Shown piece by piece: positions 32,660-43,900 of a DNA stretch of 64,000 nt (its first letter is position 1; the number at the start of each line of letters is the position of its first letter). The notes beneath the pieces were generated by a model. That model saw nothing but the letters and a program-made list of their open reading frames with translations. It did no database searches and was not told where the DNA came from. The stretch lies in the NCBI RefSeq assembly GCF_040560245.1, contig NZ_JAKMWP010000001.1. One strand, written 5' to 3'. The stretch comes from Morganella sibonii. GTDB lineage: Bacteria > Pseudomonadota > Gammaproteobacteria > Enterobacterales > Enterobacteriaceae. A program made the position numbers and the translations under genes.

Positions 32660-34341
32660 TGGCCGCGAATGCTTTTTTACTTATCGCCGGTTTTCTGATC
32701 GTTTTGCTGATTGCGGCAAAACTGCTCAGTAACCTGCTGGTCTGCTTTATTGACGGAACACCGCTGCCGGTTTTGCGCCGCGTGGAAGGTGTACTGTGGC
32801 GCTTCGCGGGAGTCGGACGCGATGAGATGCGCTGGCAGGGATATCTGACCTCATTACTGCTGTTTAATGCGCTGGGGCTGATTTTTCTGACGGCGATCCT
32901 GATGTTACAGGCGGATTTACCGCTCAATCCGCGTCATTTTCCCGGAATGTCATGGGATCTGGCACTGAACACGGCAGTTAGTTTTGTCACCAATACCAAC
33001 TGGCAGTCTTACAGCGGGGAATCCGCAGTCAGCTACTTCAGCCAGATGGCCGGGCTGACAGTGCAGAATTTTCTGTCTGCGGCTACCGGCATTGCAGTGG
33101 CATTTGCGCTGATCCGCGCTCTGTGCCGCCGCTCTGTGAAGACACTCGGAAATGCATGGGTTGATCTCACCCGTATCACGCTGTGGCTGCTGCTGCCGCT
33201 CTCGGTGATTATTGCGCTGTTCTTTATCTCGCAGGGGGTTATTCAGAACTTCCATGATTATCAAACTATTATCACGCCGGAAGGCGTGCAGCAGGTATTG
33301 CCGATGGGGCCGGTTGCGTCTCAGGAAGCAATTAAACTGCTTGGTACCAATGGTGGCGGCTTCTTCGGTGCCAACTCGGCGCATCCGTTTGAAAACCCGA
33401 CCGCACTGACTAATTTTGTGCAGATGCTGGCAATTTTCCTGATCCCCGCATCGCTCTGTTTTGCGTTCGGACGCTGTGCCGGGAATCCGGGGCAGGGACG
33501 GGCACTGCTGGCGGCGATGACGATTGTCTTTGTCGCGGCCGCAGCCGCTGTGATGTGGAGCGAAACTCACGGTAATCCGGCATTTGCGGGAATGGGAATC
33601 GACAGTACGTTCAATATGGAAGGGAAAGAGAGCCGCTTCGGTATTCTTGCCACCGGGCTGTTTGTGGCCGTGACCACCGCCGCATCCTGCGGTGCGGTAA
33701 ACAGCATGCATGACTCCCTGACACCGCTGGGCGGCCTGGTGCCGCTGTGGCTGATGCAGATCGGTGAAGTGATTTTCGGCGGTGTGGGTGCCGGTTTCTA
33801 CGGCATGATGCTGTTTGTCTTCCTCGCCGTTTTTATCGCCGGACTGATGATTGGCCGCACCCCTGAATACCTCAGCAAAAAAATTGAGGTGCGGGAGATG
33901 AAGCTGACCGCACTGGCAATTCTGGTCACACCGGCACTGGTTCTGGGCGGTACGGCCCTGGCGATGATGACGGAAGTCGGACGCAGCGCCATGCTTAACC
34001 CGGGCGCACACGGCTTCAGTGAAGTGCTGTATGCCCTCTCATCGGCGTCCAACAATAACGGCAGTGCCTTTGCCGGTCTGAGCACCAATACCCCGTTCTG
34101 GAACCTGCTGCTGGCATTCTGCATGCTCGCGGGCCGTTTCGTGGTGATTGCGCTGGTGATGATGCTGGCGGGTTCACTGGTCAGCAAAACTATCCGGACC
34201 GCCGGTGCCGGGACATTACCGACAACCGGGCCGTTGTTTACAGGCCTGCTGATTGCGGCGGTATTGCTGATCGGCGCACTGACCTTTGTTCCTGCACTGG
34301 CACTGGGGCCGGTTGCGGAATTTCTTGATTTACTTAAGTGA
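32659..34341 (+). CDS. kdpA: Potassium-transporting ATPase potassium-binding subunit KdpA
   Basis: KdpA is the channel-like subunit of the high-affinity KdpFABC pump that binds and passes K+. The 560-residue protein (557 in E. coli) has about ten membrane segments and four selectivity-filter-like loops. These include VSFVTNTNWQSYSGE, LLGTNGGGFFGANSAHPFENP, TAASCGAVNSMHDSLTPLGG and SASNNNGSAFAGL. It starts within the kdpF stop codon. kdpB follows 16 bases later. Confidence 0.98.
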   Translation: MAANAFLLIAGFLIVLLIAAKLLSNLLVCFIDGTPLPVLRRVEGVLWRFAGVGRDEMRWQGYLTSLLLFNALGLIFLTAILMLQADLPLNPRHFPGMSWDLALNTAVSFVTNTNWQSYSGESAVSYFSQMAGLTVQNFLSAATGIAVAFALIRALCRRSVKTLGNAWVDLTRITLWLLLPLSVIIALFFISQGVIQNFHDYQTIITPEGVQQVLPMGPVASQEAIKLLGTNGGGFFGANSAHPFENPTALTNFVQMLAIFLIPASLCFAFGRCAGNPGQGRALLAAMTIVFVAAAAAVMWSETHGNPAFAGMGIDSTFNMEGKESRFGILATGLFVAVTTAASCGAVNSMHDSLTPLGGLVPLWLMQIGEVIFGGVGAGFYGMMLFVFLAVFIAGLMIGRTPEYLSKKIEVREMKLTALAILVTPALVLGGTALAMMTEVGRSAMLNPGAHGFSEVLYALSSASNNNGSAFAGLSTNTPFWNLLLAFCMLAGRFVVIALVMMLAGSLVSKTIRTAGAGTLPTTGPLFTGLLIAAVLLIGALTFVPALALGPVAEFLDLLK

Positions 34342-34357
34342 TTGACGGGAGAACATC

Positions 34358-36406
34358 ATGAGTCGTCAGACACAGCGATTATTTGAACCTGCGCTTGTGC
34401 GCAGGGCCCTGCCGGATGCATTCCGCAAGCTTTCGCCGGTGGTGCAGTGGCAGAATCCGGTGATGTTTATTGTCTGGTGCGGCAGTCTGCTGACCACGCT
34501 GCTGGCCGCCGGGATGTTAAGCGGATTTATCAGCGGTAACGGCGGGTTTACCCTCACCATCGCCCTGTGGCTGTGGTTTACCGTTCTGTTTGCCAACTTT
34601 GCCGAAGCACTGGCGGAGGGGCGCAGCAAAGCGCAGGCCGACAGCCTGAAAGGAATGAAAAAAACCAGCCGCGCACGTCGTCTGCATGCCGCACAGCGCG
34701 ACAGCGGTTTCGATATGGTTTCTGCTGATATCCTGCGCAAAGGGGATGTGGTGCTGGTTGAAGCGGGGGATCTGATCCCGTGCGACGGTACGGTGCTGGA
34801 GGGCGGCGCTTCCGTGGATGAGAGCGCTATTACCGGGGAATCTGCCCCGGTGATCCGCGAATCCGGCGGTGATTTTGCCTCTGTGACAGGCGGTACCCGC
34901 ATTCTGTCCGACTGGCTGATTATTGAGTGCAGTGCAAACCCGGGCGACAGTTTCCTCGATCGCATGATCAGCATGGTCGAGGGCGCAAAACGCAGCAAAA
35001 CGCCGAACGAGATTGCCCTGACTATCCTGCTGGCTGCGCTGAGTATCGTATTCCTGCTGGCGGTCGCGACACTCTGGCCGTTTACCGCCTATACCGGTCA
35101 TCCGGTTACTCTGACGGTCATGATTGCCCTGCTGGTCTGTCTGATCCCGACCACCATCAGCGGTCTGCTCTCCGCCATCGGTGTGGCGGGGATGAGCCGT
35201 ATGCTGGCCGCCAACGTGATCGCCACCAGCGGGCGGGCGGTGGAAGCCGCCGGGGATGTGGACGTGCTGCTGCTGGACAAAACCGGGACAATTACCCTCG
35301 GTAACCGTCAGGCATCTGCCTTTCTGGCCGCCCCCGGCACGGATGAAAGAACGCTGGCTGATGCGGCACAACTGTCATCCCTGGCGGATGAAACCCCGGA
35401 GGGGCGCAGCATCGTGGTGCTGGCAAAACAGCGTTTCAGCCTGCGGGCGCGGGATCTGGAAAGCCTGAATGCGACCTTTATTCCGTTTACCGCACAGACC
35501 CGCATGAGCGGCATCAATGTGGACGGACGTACTATCCGTAAGGGATCTGTCGATGCCATCCGCCGCTATATTGAGGCCAACCACGGCCACTTCCCGGCAC
35601 AGGTCGACAAACTGGTGGAAGAGGTTGCACGCAGCGGCGGTACACCGCTGGTGGTGGCGGAAGAGCACCGGGTACTCGGGGTTATCGCACTGAAAGATAT
35701 TGTGAAAGGCGGCATCCGCGAACGTTTTGCACAGCTGCGCCAGATGGGGATCAAAACCGTGATGATCACGGGGGATAACCGGCTGACCGCCGCAGCGATT
35801 GCCGCAGAGGCAGGTGTGGATGACTTCCTGGCGGAAGCGACACCGGAAGCCAAACTGGCGCTGATCCGTCAGTATCAGAAAGAGGGGCGTCTGGTGGCGA
35901 TGACCGGTGACGGCACCAATGATGCCCCGGCACTGGCACAAGCCGATGTCGCAGTGGCCATGAACTCGGGCACCCAGGCGGCGAAAGAGGCGGGAAATAT
36001 GGTCGATCTCGACTCCAACCCGACCAAGCTGATTGAGGTGGTGCATATCGGTAAACAGATGCTGATGACACGCGGTTCGCTGACCACATTCAGTATCTCC
36101 AATGATATCGCCAAATATTTCGCGATTATCCCGGCGGCATTTGCGGTGACCTATCCGCAGCTGGATGCACTCAATATTATGCGCCTGCATTCGCCGGATT
36201 CCGCCATGTTAAGTGCGGTGATCTTTAACGCCCTGATTATTGTCTTTCTGATCCCGCTGGCGCTGAAAGGCGTACCGTATCACGCCCTGAGTGCCGCGCA
36301 GATGTTACGCCGTAATCTGTGGATCTACGGACTGGGCGGCCTGGTTGTGCCGTTTATCGGTATTAAATTGATAGATATGTTACTGACCCTGACAGGGTTA
36401 GTATAA
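34358..36406 (+). CDS. kdpB: Potassium-transporting ATPase ATP-binding subunit KdpB
   Basis: KdpB is the P-type ATPase subunit that energises K+ uptake. The 682-residue protein has the same length as E. coli KdpB. It shows the inhibitory-serine motif ITGESAPVIRESGGD (about residue 160), the phosphorylated Asp307 in LLDKTGTITLGNR, and the hinge TGDGTNDAPALAQADVAVAM. The ATG at 34358 follows GACGGGAGAACATC. kdpC begins 9 bases after the stop. Confidence 0.98.
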   Translation: MSRQTQRLFEPALVRRALPDAFRKLSPVVQWQNPVMFIVWCGSLLTTLLAAGMLSGFISGNGGFTLTIALWLWFTVLFANFAEALAEGRSKAQADSLKGMKKTSRARRLHAAQRDSGFDMVSADILRKGDVVLVEAGDLIPCDGTVLEGGASVDESAITGESAPVIRESGGDFASVTGGTRILSDWLIIECSANPGDSFLDRMISMVEGAKRSKTPNEIALTILLAALSIVFLLAVATLWPFTAYTGHPVTLTVMIALLVCLIPTTISGLLSAIGVAGMSRMLAANVIATSGRAVEAAGDVDVLLLDKTGTITLGNRQASAFLAAPGTDERTLADAAQLSSLADETPEGRSIVVLAKQRFSLRARDLESLNATFIPFTAQTRMSGINVDGRTIRKGSVDAIRRYIEANHGHFPAQVDKLVEEVARSGGTPLVVAEEHRVLGVIALKDIVKGGIRERFAQLRQMGIKTVMITGDNRLTAAAIAAEAGVDDFLAEATPEAKLALIRQYQKEGRLVAMTGDGTNDAPALAQADVAVAMNSGTQAAKEAGNMVDLDSNPTKLIEVVHIGKQMLMTRGSLTTFSISNDIAKYFAIIPAAFAVTYPQLDALNIMRLHSPDSAMLSAVIFNALIIVFLIPLALKGVPYHALSAAQMLRRNLWIYGLGGLVVPFIGIKLIDMLLTLTGLV

Positions 36407-36415
36407 GGATAAACA

Positions 36416-37006
36416 ATGAGTCAGATACGTCCTGCAATTATAATATTTCTGGTTCTGGCGCTGGTCACAGGGGTATTTTACCCTCTGCTGACCACCTCGC
36501 TCGGGGAGTGGTGGTTTGCCCGTCAGGCCAGCGGATCGCTGATTGAAGTGAATAATGAAGTGAAAGGATCGGCCCTGATCGGTCAGCAGTTTACACAGCC
36601 CGGCTATTTTCACGGACGCCCGTCAGAGACAGCAGAGTATCCGTATAATGCACTCAGTTCCGGCGGCAGCAACCTGAGTACCGGTAACCCGGAACTGTTA
36701 CAGCGGGTGGCGCAGCGGGCGGAGACATTAAGAGCGGAAAATCCGGATGCGTCCCGTATGGTGCCGGTTGATCTGGTTACCGCCTCTGCCAGCGGGCTGG
36801 ACCCGGATATCTCTCCGGAAGCTGCTTACTGGCAGGCACCGCGTGTCGCCAAAGCACGTAATATGACACAGGCTGAAGTGGAACAACTGATCGGTCAGAA
36901 TATCACCACGCCGGTGCCGGCTTTTACCGGTGTGCCGGTCGTGAATGTGCTGACACTGAACCTGGCGCTGGATGCACATACCGCAGACAAAACCAGACTG
37001 AACTAA
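36416..37006 (+). CDS. kdpC: Potassium-transporting ATPase subunit KdpC
   Basis: KdpC has one N-terminal membrane helix and a periplasmic domain and is required for assembly and ATP affinity of the Kdp pump. The 196-residue protein shows the helix IIIFLVLALVTGVFYPLL and conserved SALIGQQFTQPGYFHGRPS, SGGSNLSTGNPEL and ASASGLDPDISPEAAYWQ. It lies between kdpB and kdpD with short spacers and is part of one operon. Confidence 0.97.
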   Translation: MSQIRPAIIIFLVLALVTGVFYPLLTTSLGEWWFARQASGSLIEVNNEVKGSALIGQQFTQPGYFHGRPSETAEYPYNALSSGGSNLSTGNPELLQRVAQRAETLRAENPDASRMVPVDLVTASASGLDPDISPEAAYWQAPRVAKARNMTQAEVEQLIGQNITTPVPAFTGVPVVNVLTLNLALDAHTADKTRLN

Positions 37007-37021
37007 CGGAAGGACGGCATT

Positions 37022-39709
37022 ATGTATGATGAGCCACTGCGTCCCGATCCTGACCAGTTACTGGCACAGGTCACAGAGCGCCCGCGCGGAAAACTGAAGA
37101 TTTTCTTCGGTGCCTGTGCGGGTGTCGGGAAAACCTATGCCATGCTGAAGGAGGCGCAGCGGCTGCATGAACAGGGCATTGATGTGCTGGCCGGGGTGGT
37201 GGAAACTCACGGCCGCAGTGAAACCGCCGCCCTGCTGGAGGGATTGCGCATCCTGCCGCTGAAAAAGCACAACTACCGGGGACGGCAGGTTATGGGGTTC
37301 GATCTGGATCGTGCGCTGGCGATACATCCGGCGGTGATCTTAATGGATGAACTGGCGCACACTAACATCCCCGGCGCCCGTCACCCGAAACGCTGGCAGG
37401 ATGTGGAAGAACTGCTCAATGCCGGGATCGATGTGCTCACCACCATCAATGTGCAGCATCTGGAAAGTCTGAATGACATTGTCGGCGGTGTAACAGGGGT
37501 TCGTGTGCGCGAAACGGTGCCGGACCCGGTATTTGATGCCGCCGATGAAATTGTGCTGGTGGACTTAACCCCGGACGATCTGCTCGGCAGGCTGCGTGAG
37601 GGGAAAGTGTATTTGCCTGCCCAGGCGGAGCGGGCAATCGAACACTTTTTCCGCAAAGGTAATCTGCTGGCGCTGCGTGAACTGGCGCTGCGGCGGACGA
37701 CGGATCGGGTCGATGAACAAATGCGTGCCTGGCGGGAGCGGAAAGGGCAGGAGAAAGTTTGGCACACCCGGGATGCCATTCTGGTCTGCCTGCGTCCGGA
37801 CGGCGGTAATGAAAAACTGGTGCGTGCCGCAGCCCGGCTGGCGGCACGGCTCGGCAGTGACTGGCATGCTATTTTTGTTGAAACTCCCGCGCGCCATAAA
37901 TTACCGTCACCACAGCGGCGAACCATCCTCACCACACTATCGCTGGCACAGCAGCTGGGTGCAACCACCGCGACACTGGCGGAGCCGGAAGAGAGCCGCG
38001 CGGTTATCCGTTATGCGCGGGAGAACAACCTCGGCAAAATTATGATTGCCCGCCATGAGCGGACATCCTGGTGGCGGCGCGACAAATTACAGGAACAGCT
38101 CAGCCGCAGTGCTGCTGATCTGGACGTGGTGATGATCGCCCCGCAGGACAGACAGCCGGAGAGCCGGGAAAAATTCAGTGATAACCGGCCGTTTCTGGAT
38201 AAACACAAAACGGATTTGCAGGGCTGTGCGGTCGCGGCACTGATTTGTGCGGCCACCACCCTGATGGCGCATCACTGGCTGATGGCATTTGATAACGCTA
38301 ACCTGGTGATGCTCTACATCCTGGGTGTGGTGGTGGTGGCACGCTTTTACGGGCGCTGGCCCTCTGTGTTTGCCACGATTATTAACGTCATCAGCTTTGA
38401 CCTCTTCCTTATCAACCCGAAAGGGACGCTGGCTGTTTCGGATATGCAGTATCTGCTCACCTTTGCCGTGATGATGACTGTCGGGCTGGTGATCGGCAGC
38501 CTGACCGCCGGTGTCCGCTATCAGGCGCGGGTGGCGCGTTACCGCGAGCAGCGTACCTGGCATCTGTATGAAATGTCAAAAGCGCTGGCAGTGGCGCGGG
38601 AGTCTGACGATATTGCCTCAGTCAGCTGTCATTTTATCAGCCACAGTTTGCATGCCCGTTGTGAAATGCTGCTGCCGGATGAGCAGGGGAATCTGATCCC
38701 GGCCGGCGGCGGCACGGAAGATAACGGCCGCGATGATGCGATCATCCGCTGGAGTTACGACAAAGGCCAGCCCGCCGGGTTTGGCACCGGCACGCTGCCG
38801 GGCGTGCCGTATCAGATCCTGCCGGTCTGCACGACAGAAAAAGTCTACGGTGTGGTGATTGTGGAACCGTATAACCGTCGTCAGCTGCTGATCCCCGAAC
38901 AGCAGCGGCTGCTGGAAACCCTGATCCTGCTGGCAGCCGGTGCGCTGGAACGCCGCACGCTGACAGAACGCGAGGCACAATCACGGCTGGTCAGTGAACG
39001 TGAACAGGTCCGTAACTCGCTGCTGGCAGCACTGTCTCATGATCTGCGCACACCGCTGACGGTATTGTTTGGTCAGGCGGAGATCCTCACGCTGGATCTG
39101 ACCAGTGAAGGCTCGCCGTATGCCGCACAGGCCAACGAGATCCGCCAGCATATTCTCAGCACCACGCGGCTTGTCAATAACCTGCTGGATATGGCGCGGA
39201 TTCAGTCCGGCGGCTTTAATCTCAATAAAGAGTGGCTGCCGCTGGAAGAAGTCATCGGCAGCGCACTGCAAATGCTGAAACCGCGTTTTGACACGGATGC
39301 GGTACAGATTGACCTCAATGATCCGATGCAGCTTATCTGTGCGGATGGTCCTCTGTTTGAGCGGGTGTTGATCAATTTGCTGGAGAATGCGATAAAATAC
39401 GCCGGTCCGCAGGCACAGATGGGTATCCGCTCACGGCTGTCGGACAATATGATTGATATTGAAGTGTGGGATAACGGCCCGGGTATCCCGTCCGGGCAGG
39501 AAGCGCAGATATTTGAGAAATTCTCGCGCGGACAGAAAGAATCCGCCATCCCGGGCATCGGCCTCGGGCTGGCTATCTGCCGGGCTATTGCGGAAGTGCA
39601 CGGCGGCACTATTTTGGCCGGAAACCGCGACGGGGGTGGCGCAAGCTTCCATATCCGTCTACCCTGTGAAAATCCGCCTGTGATTGATGAAGATGACAAC
39701 CCGTTGTGA
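37022..39709 (+). CDS. kdpD: Sensor histidine kinase KdpD
   Basis: KdpD senses potassium limitation and turgor or ionic stress and phosphorylates KdpE. The 895-residue protein has a cytoplasmic KdpD domain with the ATP-binding GACAGVGKT at residues 30-38, and a universal-stress-like domain around 250-370. Four membrane helices around 400-500 are followed by a GAF-like region. The histidine kinase core carries His673 in LSHDLRTPLTV and the ATPase lobe has GLGLAICRAIAEVHGG. His673 and the total length match E. coli KdpD (894). It overlaps kdpE by four bases. Confidence 0.98.
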   Translation: MYDEPLRPDPDQLLAQVTERPRGKLKIFFGACAGVGKTYAMLKEAQRLHEQGIDVLAGVVETHGRSETAALLEGLRILPLKKHNYRGRQVMGFDLDRALAIHPAVILMDELAHTNIPGARHPKRWQDVEELLNAGIDVLTTINVQHLESLNDIVGGVTGVRVRETVPDPVFDAADEIVLVDLTPDDLLGRLREGKVYLPAQAERAIEHFFRKGNLLALRELALRRTTDRVDEQMRAWRERKGQEKVWHTRDAILVCLRPDGGNEKLVRAAARLAARLGSDWHAIFVETPARHKLPSPQRRTILTTLSLAQQLGATTATLAEPEESRAVIRYARENNLGKIMIARHERTSWWRRDKLQEQLSRSAADLDVVMIAPQDRQPESREKFSDNRPFLDKHKTDLQGCAVAALICAATTLMAHHWLMAFDNANLVMLYILGVVVVARFYGRWPSVFATIINVISFDLFLINPKGTLAVSDMQYLLTFAVMMTVGLVIGSLTAGVRYQARVARYREQRTWHLYEMSKALAVARESDDIASVSCHFISHSLHARCEMLLPDEQGNLIPAGGGTEDNGRDDAIIRWSYDKGQPAGFGTGTLPGVPYQILPVCTTEKVYGVVIVEPYNRRQLLIPEQQRLLETLILLAAGALERRTLTEREAQSRLVSEREQVRNSLLAALSHDLRTPLTVLFGQAEILTLDLTSEGSPYAAQANEIRQHILSTTRLVNNLLDMARIQSGGFNLNKEWLPLEEVIGSALQMLKPRFDTDAVQIDLNDPMQLICADGPLFERVLINLLENAIKYAGPQAQMGIRSRLSDNMIDIEVWDNGPGIPSGQEAQIFEKFSRGQKESAIPGIGLGLAICRAIAEVHGGTILAGNRDGGGASFHIRLPCENPPVIDEDDNPL

Positions 39710-40383
39710 CCACTGTACTGATTATTGAAGATGAAAAAGGTATCCGCCGCCTTCTGCGCACTGCACTGGAGGGGGATTCCCTGCGCGTATTTGAGGCAGA
39801 AGACCTCGCCCGCGGCCTGGTGGAAGCAGCAACCCGCAAACCGGATTTGGTTATTCTCGATCTGGGATTACCGGACGGTGACGGTATCACCTTCGTGCAG
39901 GAATTTCGTCAGTGGAGTTCTGTACCGGTGCTGGTGCTTTCCGCCCGCGACAGTGAACACGATAAAATTGCCGCCCTGGATGCCGGGGCGGATGACTATA
40001 TGACCAAACCTTTTGGTGTCGGTGAATTACAGGCGCGGTTGCGGGTACTGCTGCGCCGCTATCCCGGAAATGAGAAGAATGATCCGGTGTATGAGTTCGG
40101 CGATATCCGTGTGGATATTGCCGGGCGGCAGGTCAGTAAAGCCGGGGAGGAAGTGCATCTCACGCCGATAGAGTTCCGCCTGCTGACTATTCTGATCGGT
40201 CACAGCGGCAAAGTACTGACTCAGCGGCAGCTGCTTAATGAAGTATGGGGACCGAACGCCGTCGAACATGCCCATTATCTGCGTATTTATATGGGTCATT
40301 TACGCCAGAAACTTGAAACCGATCCGGCACGTCCGCAGCATTTCATTACTGAAACCGGTATTGGTTATCGCTTTGTGGTGTAA
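39706..40383 (+). CDS. kdpE: Response regulator KdpE
   Basis: KdpE is the DNA-binding response regulator that activates kdpFABC when phosphorylated by KdpD. The 225-residue protein has an N-terminal receiver domain with phospho-acceptor Asp52 in LVILDLGLPDGDG, and a C-terminal OmpR-type winged helix (LTPIEFRLLTILIGHSGKVL, then LRIYMGHLRQKLE). The start is a GTG overlapping the kdpD stop as GTGA. Tandem KdpE-like boxes lie upstream of kdpF. Confidence 0.98.
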   Translation: MTTVLIIEDEKGIRRLLRTALEGDSLRVFEAEDLARGLVEAATRKPDLVILDLGLPDGDGITFVQEFRQWSSVPVLVLSARDSEHDKIAALDAGADDYMTKPFGVGELQARLRVLLRRYPGNEKNDPVYEFGDIRVDIAGRQVSKAGEEVHLTPIEFRLLTILIGHSGKVLTQRQLLNEVWGPNAVEHAHYLRIYMGHLRQKLETDPARPQHFITETGIGYRFVV

Positions 40384-40977
40384 ATAGTCGTCATCATTTC
40401 CAGGGAACACATAACGATTTTTCTTATGACCGATGGCGATGATGGTAATCGTGATATCTGCCTCTTTTCTGTTTTTCAAATCTGCTTATTCATATCATTA
40501 TATGCGATAAATACCGCTATTAAATAACGTTGGTATTTAACCTGATACTCTTAAATATCAAATATTACTGCGTGCTTGTTATTTGCTGGTCATAAATAGT
40601 GTTTTTTTAATTTAAAATTCCATGTGTTTAAAATGGTATTTTATTGTTTTTTAGTTTGGTGAGTTTAAAATGAAATGTTCATGGTGAGAGTAAAGTGTCA
40701 TTCTTATGGTTGTGCAAGTTAATAATGTAAAATAAAATGAACAAACCCATCTTATGTGTTAATGTATATATACTTCTTGTGTTTTTCAATAAATATCTTT
40801 TTAAAAAAAAAGGATAAGTAAACACGCATTCCATCAGATTATGTTAACCGGAATAATATCAATTGGTATTTAAATCAACGTCATGTTGGTTTTAATTACG
40901 CGCGCATTGAAACCTGACTGTCATTTTTTTGAAAATTAAATGATAACAATCGCACATCTTGTGTCATAGGATATTAC
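40384..40977. other. AT-rich gene-free region before the adhesin
   Basis: This 594-base stretch has no credible gene and is strongly AT-rich compared with the kdp genes to its left. It includes runs such as TTTTTAAAAAAAAAGG (from about 40799). Such DNA is typical of horizontally acquired, H-NS-bound promoter regions; that link is an inference. A strong ribosome site is not obvious, but AGGATATTAC lies just before the adhesin ATG. Confidence 0.6.
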
Positions 40978-43900
40978 ATGAGTACCTTACATATGGATAA
41001 ATACATAAATTCGTCCGGAATCCTTACTTCTGCCAGAAAGGGATTTAAATTAAAAGAACCTTCTCTTATTAAAATAGCCATAGTCACATTCTTCTCATCT
41101 CTGCCAATGCTGTCTTTTGCGGTAGCAAGTGATTTAACAATTGATGTCGATAAAGCCGAGTATAAGATTCGTGTATATGATAAGGAATTATATAAAACGT
41201 ATTTTTCGGGTTCAGTTTGGCATTCTGATGGTGATAACCTGATATTTCCTGAGTTAATGGCTATCGGGTTTCAGGCAAAATTAGCCAGTTCTCCGACAGA
41301 TACCGCCAAAGACACTGTAGGTGGCTCAATGGTCATCGGTACCAAGGCAGAAGTCTATGGTTTTGGCAGTACAGGAATCGGATCAGGAACCTATGCCAAA
41401 GATGGCAGTACTGCATTGGGGGCAACGGCGATTGCTAATAACTTTAGTACCAGTATCGGACGATTTGCTGTTGCTGAAAATAACGGGGTTGCACTGGGAA
41501 AAAATGCCATCTCAACAACCGCAGCAAAGGGTGGGGTAGCGATTGGTAATGATAGTAAGGTCACTGCAGAGCGTGCTATTGCTTTAGGTGATGGTTCGCA
41601 AGCAACAACTGCAAATGAAGTGTCATTCGGTAATGAGTTATTAAAACGTAAGCTGACCAATATTTCTGCCGGCTCTTCTGATAATGATGCTGTCAATTTT
41701 AAACAGTTATCAGCCACTAATGAAATTGTCGCTAAAAATACAGGTGATATTGCCGGTCACACCACAGCAATCACCACCATCAACAATAGTCTGACAGAGG
41801 GTACACTGGGTCTGGTGCAGTTGAGTGCGGACGGTAAGAAAATCGTGCTCAGTGATAAAGTCAAAGATGCGACAGTATTTGAGTTCGGCGGCAAAAAACT
41901 CAGCGGTATCAGCAATGCTGCACTGGCAGCGGATTCCACTGAGGCGGTGAACGGCAGTCAGCTGTTTGCCACTAATGAGCAGGTAAAGGCGAATACAGAC
42001 GGGATCACCCAACATACTGCTGATATCGCTAAAAATACTACGGATATCGCAGGCAATAAGGCTGATATCACCAAAAATACTGCGGATATTGCGGGCAATA
42101 AAACCGCTATCACTCAGAACACCACAGATATTACCAAAAATACGTCTGATATTGCAGGCAACACGGCAGCAATTAATCAGAACACCACGGATATCACAGG
42201 CAATAAAACAGCGATCACTCAAAACACCACAAATATTACAAAAAATACGTCTGATATTGCAGGTAATAAGGCCGATATCACCAAAAATACCACGGATATT
42301 GCGAAGAACACCGGTGATATCACCACCATCAATAATAATCTGGCGGCGGGCACTCTGGGTCTGGTGCAACTGAGTGCGGACGGCAAGAAAATCGTGCTCA
42401 GTGATAAAGTCAAAGATGCGACAGTATTTGAATTCGGCGGTAAAAAACTCAGCGGTGTCAGCAATGCTGCGCTGGCAGCGGATTCCACCGAGGCGGTGAA
42501 CGGCAGCCAGCTGTTTGCCACTAATGAGCAGGTAAAGGCGAATACAGACGGGATCAGCCAAAACACCGCCAATATTGCAGGTAATAAGGCTGATATCGCT
42601 AAAAATACCACGGATATTGCAGGCAATAAAACCGCCATCACTCAGAACACCACCGATATTACGAAAAATACGTCTGATATTGCAGGCAACACGGCAGCAA
42701 TTAATCAGAACACTACTGATATCACAGGCAATAAAACAGCGATCACTCAAAACACCACAAATATTACGAAAAATACGTCTGATATTGCAGGCAACACGGC
42801 GGCAATTACTCAGAACACCACGGATATCGCAGGTAATAAAACGGTTATTACTCAGAACACCGCCGATATTGCGGGTAATAAGGTTGATATCACCAAAAAT
42901 ACCACGGATATTGCGAAGAATACCGGTGATATCACCACCATCAATAACAATCTGGCGGCAGGGACACTGGGTCTGGTGCAGCTGAGTGCGGACGGCAAGA
43001 AAGTTGTGCTCAGTGACAAAGCTAAAGACACTACGGAATTTGAGTTCGGCGGCAAAAAACTCAGCGGCGTCAGTAATGCTGTACTGGCAGCGGATTCTAC
43101 TGAGGCGGTGAACGGCAGTCAGCTGTTTGCCACTAATGAGCAGGTAAAGGCGAATACAGACGGGATCACCCAACATACTGCTGATATCGCTAAAAATACT
43201 ACGAATATTGCAGGCAATAAGGCTGATATCACCCAGCATACTGCCGATATTGCGGGCAATAAAGCCGATATCACCCAGCATACTGCCGATATTGCAGGCA
43301 ATAAGGCCGATATCACAAAAAATACCACCGATATTGCGGGCAATAAGGCCGATATCACCAAAAATACTACCGATATTGCGGGTAATAAGGTTGATATCAC
43401 CAAAAATACCACGGATATTGCGAAGAATACCGGTGATATCACCACCATCAATAACAATCTGGCGGCGGGGACACTGGGGTTGGTGCAACTGAGTGCGGAC
43501 GGTAAGAAAGTTGTGCTCAGTGACAAAGCTAAAGACGCGACAGTATTTGAGTTCGGCGGCAAAAAACTCAGCGGTGTCAGCAATGCCGCACTGGCAGCGG
43601 ATTCCACCGAGGCGGTGAACGGCAGTCAGTTATTCGCCACCAATAAGCAGGTGACAGATAACACTAGCGCTATTGCCCAAAATACGACAGATATTACGAA
43701 GAACACTAATGAAATCTCTGCTATCAGCAAAAACCTGGATTCAGGTTCACTGGGCCTGGTACAGCTGAATGCTGACGGCAAAAGAATTGTTCTCAGTGAT
43801 AAAGCGGATGGCGCGCGTGTATTTGATTTCAATAACAGAACATTGAGTGGTGTTTCGGCGGGGCGGGTAGCAGCGGACTCATCAGAAGCTGTGAATGGCA

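Noticed and set aside
32950..34011. 353-codon minus-strand frame
   Set aside because: Antisense to kdpA; the product is a histidine/glutamine-rich low-complexity sequence.
41710..43488. 592-codon open frame on the minus strand
   Set aside because: It is a shadow of the repetitive adhesin stalk; its product is a low-complexity mirror of the repeats, and the plus-strand protein has clear head, stalk and anchor domains.
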